A program made the translations under genes and the position numbers. Positions 10,233 through 12,225 of a stretch of DNA of 12,225 nt are shown here, piece after piece (within the stretch, counting starts at the first letter, position 1; the number at the start of each line of letters is the position of its first letter). The stretch comes from Smittium mucronatum (Eukaryota; Kickxellomycota; Harpellomycetes; Harpellales; Legeriomycetaceae). The stretch spans positions 1 to 12,225 of the forward strand of contig LSSL01007072.1 of assembly GCA_001953115.1 (NCBI GenBank), given 5' to 3'. The notes beneath the pieces were generated by a model, which made no database searches, was not told the DNA's origin, and saw only the letters and a list, made by a program, of their open reading frames with translations.

Positions 10233-10331
10233 ATCCTAAATTATTATTTGATTAAAATTATATGTATAATGATAATATATATAATTTTAATCAAATAAAT
10301 AATAAATTCTCTTATCAGCAAAATTTAGGAT
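10233..10331. repeat. Two-tier inverted repeat with perfect 20-bp inner arms
   Basis: The inner arms 10,244-10,263 and 10,279-10,298 are exact reverse complements over 20 bases (left arm begins TTATTTGATT, right arm ends AATCAAATAA) around a 15-base loop. A second pair outside them, ATCCTAAATT (10,233-10,242) and AATTTAGGAT (10,322-10,331), gives ten more paired bases with two C-G pairs. The outer arms are separated from the inner arms by 1 base on the left and 23 on the right. This is the strongest inverted repeat found in the window. It could be a cruciform site, a degenerate MITE-like element, or a fold-back left by template switching. No transposase or clear target-site duplication is visible. 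Confidence 0.6.
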
Positions 10332-10752
10332 TCTAAAATGAAAGAATTGCATAAAATTGAAGTATTGGATTTATTTAAAATTTTAATTATCATAAAATAA
10401 CCAATATATATTAATGCTATATTAATTTTAGATTTTTATCAATCAGAAGCCATTTAATTTAATATTAAAAACAATATCTCTTATTTTAAAATGATTTTTT
10501 AAATTGGTAAATTCTATAATATCCTCTCCCTCTTTTTTATGTTATAAAGAAATTTTAATCAAAATTTATTAGCTGAAAATTTTTTTCGTTAAAAATGATT
10601 ACTTGTGTCTTATTTTAAATTCAAAAACATGCAATTTTTTCATGTAAATCGCAATTTTGCAGGGATAGAATTTATGTGATTTTGAATCGATTTTTAAATA
10701 TAAAATTTGAATATATAGTTTGGGGGTTTTATTTTATACCACTTTTTTTACA

Positions 10753-10975
10753 GGATAAAATATACAGCCGAATAAGATGAAACATTTTTCGTGGTAATAA
10801 TTTATGAAAATAAAACGAGAAGAAAATGAAGGCAAAGTAAAGTATATAAGAAAAGAGAAGAAAAGAAAATAAATGAAAATAATTTTTTCATCTGATTGAA
10901 AAAATGCGTGAATTAATTCTGTATTTTGAGATAAAATATGACAAAGTAATATTAGATAATACAAAGTCAAAATAG
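10753..10975. other. Purine-rich patch with short coding-like frames
   Basis: The + strand turns strongly purine-rich (an unbroken 21-base purine run at 10,849-10,869) and is less AT-random than its surroundings. Two adjacent + strand frames look more protein-like than elsewhere. One is 10,804-10,872, starting MKIKREENEGK and rich in Lys/Arg/Glu. The other is open from 10,883 and includes an ATG at 10,904, MRELILYFEIKYDK, ending at TAG 10,973-10,975. They are in different frames. The - strand is also open over 10,734-10,970, and reads as a CT-rich sequence like the left end of the window, with TATATA near 10,843-10,848 and an ATG at 10,785 opening a 18-codon frame. Readings include a decayed exon on the + strand, a leftward CT-rich promoter, or a low-complexity purine tract. 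No domain is recognised. Confidence 0.15.
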
Positions 10976-12211
10976 TTTACAATGAAAAATAAATGGTAAT
11001 CCAACAAAAATCAATGATAAATTTATAATATTTGAACGATGAAATGAAGCTATGAGTTTTTGAATTATATTAAAAGGTTTAGTGGTAATTTGGACACGCA
11101 AAAGAAAAAATTTGATCTAAATTTTTCAATTTTATATTAAAAGAAATAAGATCCAGTTTTCTTCTCTTCCTTTATGGAGTTTTTTATAAATTAATAACAT
11201 TAAAATTTAGTATTTGAAATGGGTTTAAAAGTTGAAAAATAAATGAGCTAAAAACATAACTGAGTATAAAGTATTTTGGATATATACCTTAAATATACTT
11301 CAGCTTAAAAATTTAAAATACTTATATTTATTCAATAATTATTAACAGAAAATGAAGTTATTAAATTTGGTTTTATCTCTTTTAAAATCATTTATCTTAG
11401 ACTGATCTTTAATATCCCTTTAAATTATTATATTGGTATTTTTAATACAACTGCACTTTGAAGATTGTTTATCACTTACTGAAATATTTTCTATTAGCAA
11501 TAGTTACATGATTCATATGGATTCGATAATTTCCTAACAGGAATTTAGATTTAATAAATTGACTTTCTGAAAAAACAGTGTTATAGGTATAATTTTTTTG
11601 AAAATACATGAGATAATTTAATTTAAGTAGATATTTAAAAAACTGTTGATTTTTTTTTTATATTATGTTTTTATTTCCAATAATAAAATTTAACAGTTTT
11701 AAAAGTATCCACTGTTTCATCTAAATTTCAGCACATATCAATTCTTTGTTATTTTGTCTATCGTCACATGAAATGTTAATTGATTGATTTGTACTCATTA
11801 ACATGTTTAATTAAATCTTTTATAGTGTTTATAATTATTAGAAACTGTTAAAATAATAATTAATTTCAGAGATAATTATTTTAATATTTTTTGGGTATTT
11901 TTTTTAGTTCACATATATGAATCTCATTATTACTAACGATTTTAATGGAGTAATATTTAGGATTATAATTTTTTCACTTAACCTCCTGAAACTGAAATTC
12001 AAATAAAACGGTATGATATAATGACTTTTATAATAATTTGGACTTAAATATTCAAATATTAGATGCAAGAGAATTAATCAAATTTAAAACAAAAAAAAAA
12101 TAGTTTATTTATTTTATCTTAGAAAAAAGAAAATAAGGTAATTATCCATACCGATAGACCCATTATAGTTATTAATTAGAAGCTTCACAGCTATTTTTAA
12201 ATAAATTGTTT
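10976..12211. other. Right-hand gene-free stretch, slightly less AT-rich
   Basis: No gene is supported in either strand. Lines from 11,401 on mostly count 13-27% G+C, averaging about 21%, above the interior. It holds copy 2 of repeat C (11,074-11,091), an ATGTTAAT/ATTAACAT inverted repeat (11,773-11,780 and 11,797-11,804, 16-base loop), a TCAAATAAA word at 11,999 and a run of ten A at 12,091-12,100. The rise in G+C may mark the approach to a gene beyond the right edge. Confidence 0.6.
11074..11091 (+). repeat. Repeat C, copy 2 (AAGGTTTAGTGGTAATTT)
   Basis: Matches 7689-7706 at 16 of 18 positions in the same orientation, 3,385 bases apart, with TATATT shortly before each copy. It may be a fragment of an old dispersed repeat. 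Confidence 0.35.
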
Positions 12212-12225
12212 TATATATATATATA
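12212..12225. repeat. (TA)n microsatellite cut by the window end
   Basis: Seven TA units run to the last base, so the true length is unknown. TA tracts of this kind often end contigs or break assemblies because they stall polymerases. Confidence 0.8.

Larger units (their letters stand above)
8587..10728. other. Gene-free AT-rich tract, part 4, rich in inverted repeats
   Basis: No gene is supported. A 75-codon - strand frame at 9362-9589 is Phe/Ile/Leu/Lys-rich, lacks any motif, and has the length expected by chance at this composition. The stretch stands out for four inverted repeats within about 560 bases (9776-10,331), annotated separately, and for a further ATCCATAATT / AATTATGGAT pair (8765-8774 and 8802-8811) around a relatively GC-rich loop containing CTCGAG. 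Confidence 0.7.

Noticed and set aside
10734..10970. 78-codon - strand frame as a gene
   Set aside because: Phe/Ile/Leu/Ser-rich antisense of a purine tract, with no domain; kept only as part of the purine-rich patch.
480..11400. RIP-mutated fungal transposon relics
   Set aside because: In three sampled lines CpA+TpG (14) exceeded ApC+GpT (7), opposite to the depletion RIP causes, and TpA/ApT over four other sampled lines was about 0.9. This is a small sample, so a full count could still reverse it. No reverse transcriptase or transposase remnant is recognisable.
1..12225. Mitochondrial or other organelle genome fragment
   Set aside because: Twelve kilobases without any rRNA, tRNA or respiratory-chain frame, under either standard or alternative codes as far as can be read by eye, is inconsistent with organelle DNA.

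Overview
This 12,225-base window is almost entirely non-coding, very AT-rich DNA that looks eukaryotic and nuclear. Counting six lines taken across the interior gives about 15% G+C. No strand carries an open frame longer than 87 codons. At this composition roughly one codon in ten is a stop, so one or two open frames of 75-80 codons are expected by chance. A gene-free 12 kb rules out ordinary bacterial, archaeal or phage DNA. I see no rRNA, tRNA, CRISPR array, insertion sequence or conserved protein domain. The organism cannot be named from this sequence. Compatible sources include extremely AT-rich fungi (anaerobic gut fungi, arbuscular mycorrhizal fungi, yeasts with AT-rich genomes), dictyostelids, ciliates and apicomplexans, or an AT-rich insect intron or spacer.

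The layout has three parts. Bases 1-480 differ from the rest. The + strand is strongly pyrimidine-rich with C far exceeding G, and it holds a TATA-like box, a short GC-rich island (235-278) with a GACCGGTC palindrome, an inverted CCAAT core, a run of 17 T, and an ATG in good eukaryotic context at 445. This reads as a promoter or 5' leader. It could serve a gene beginning at 445, whose coding character fades within about 12 codons, or a gene running leftward out of the window.

Bases 480 to about 11,400 are a nearly featureless AT-rich tract. What stands out against the background is a set of repeats: a diverged direct repeat at 1516/1888, a perfect 17-mer direct repeat at 7104/10166, and a cluster of inverted repeats between 9776 and 10331 that includes perfect 20-bp arms. 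The word TCAAATAAA occurs 11 times on the + strand and never on the - strand. One purine-rich patch (about 10,753-10,975) has short coding-like frames and may be a decayed exon or a mirror image of the left-end promoter composition.

Bases about 11,400-12,211 are somewhat less AT-rich (about 21% G+C over the lines counted) and the window ends inside a (TA)n tract. Possible roles for the whole are a long intron, an intergenic spacer, or an AT-rich isochore such as heterochromatin or a regional centromere. A sampled dinucleotide check did not show the CpA depletion expected of RIP-mutated fungal repeats. No genes can be shown to work together here.
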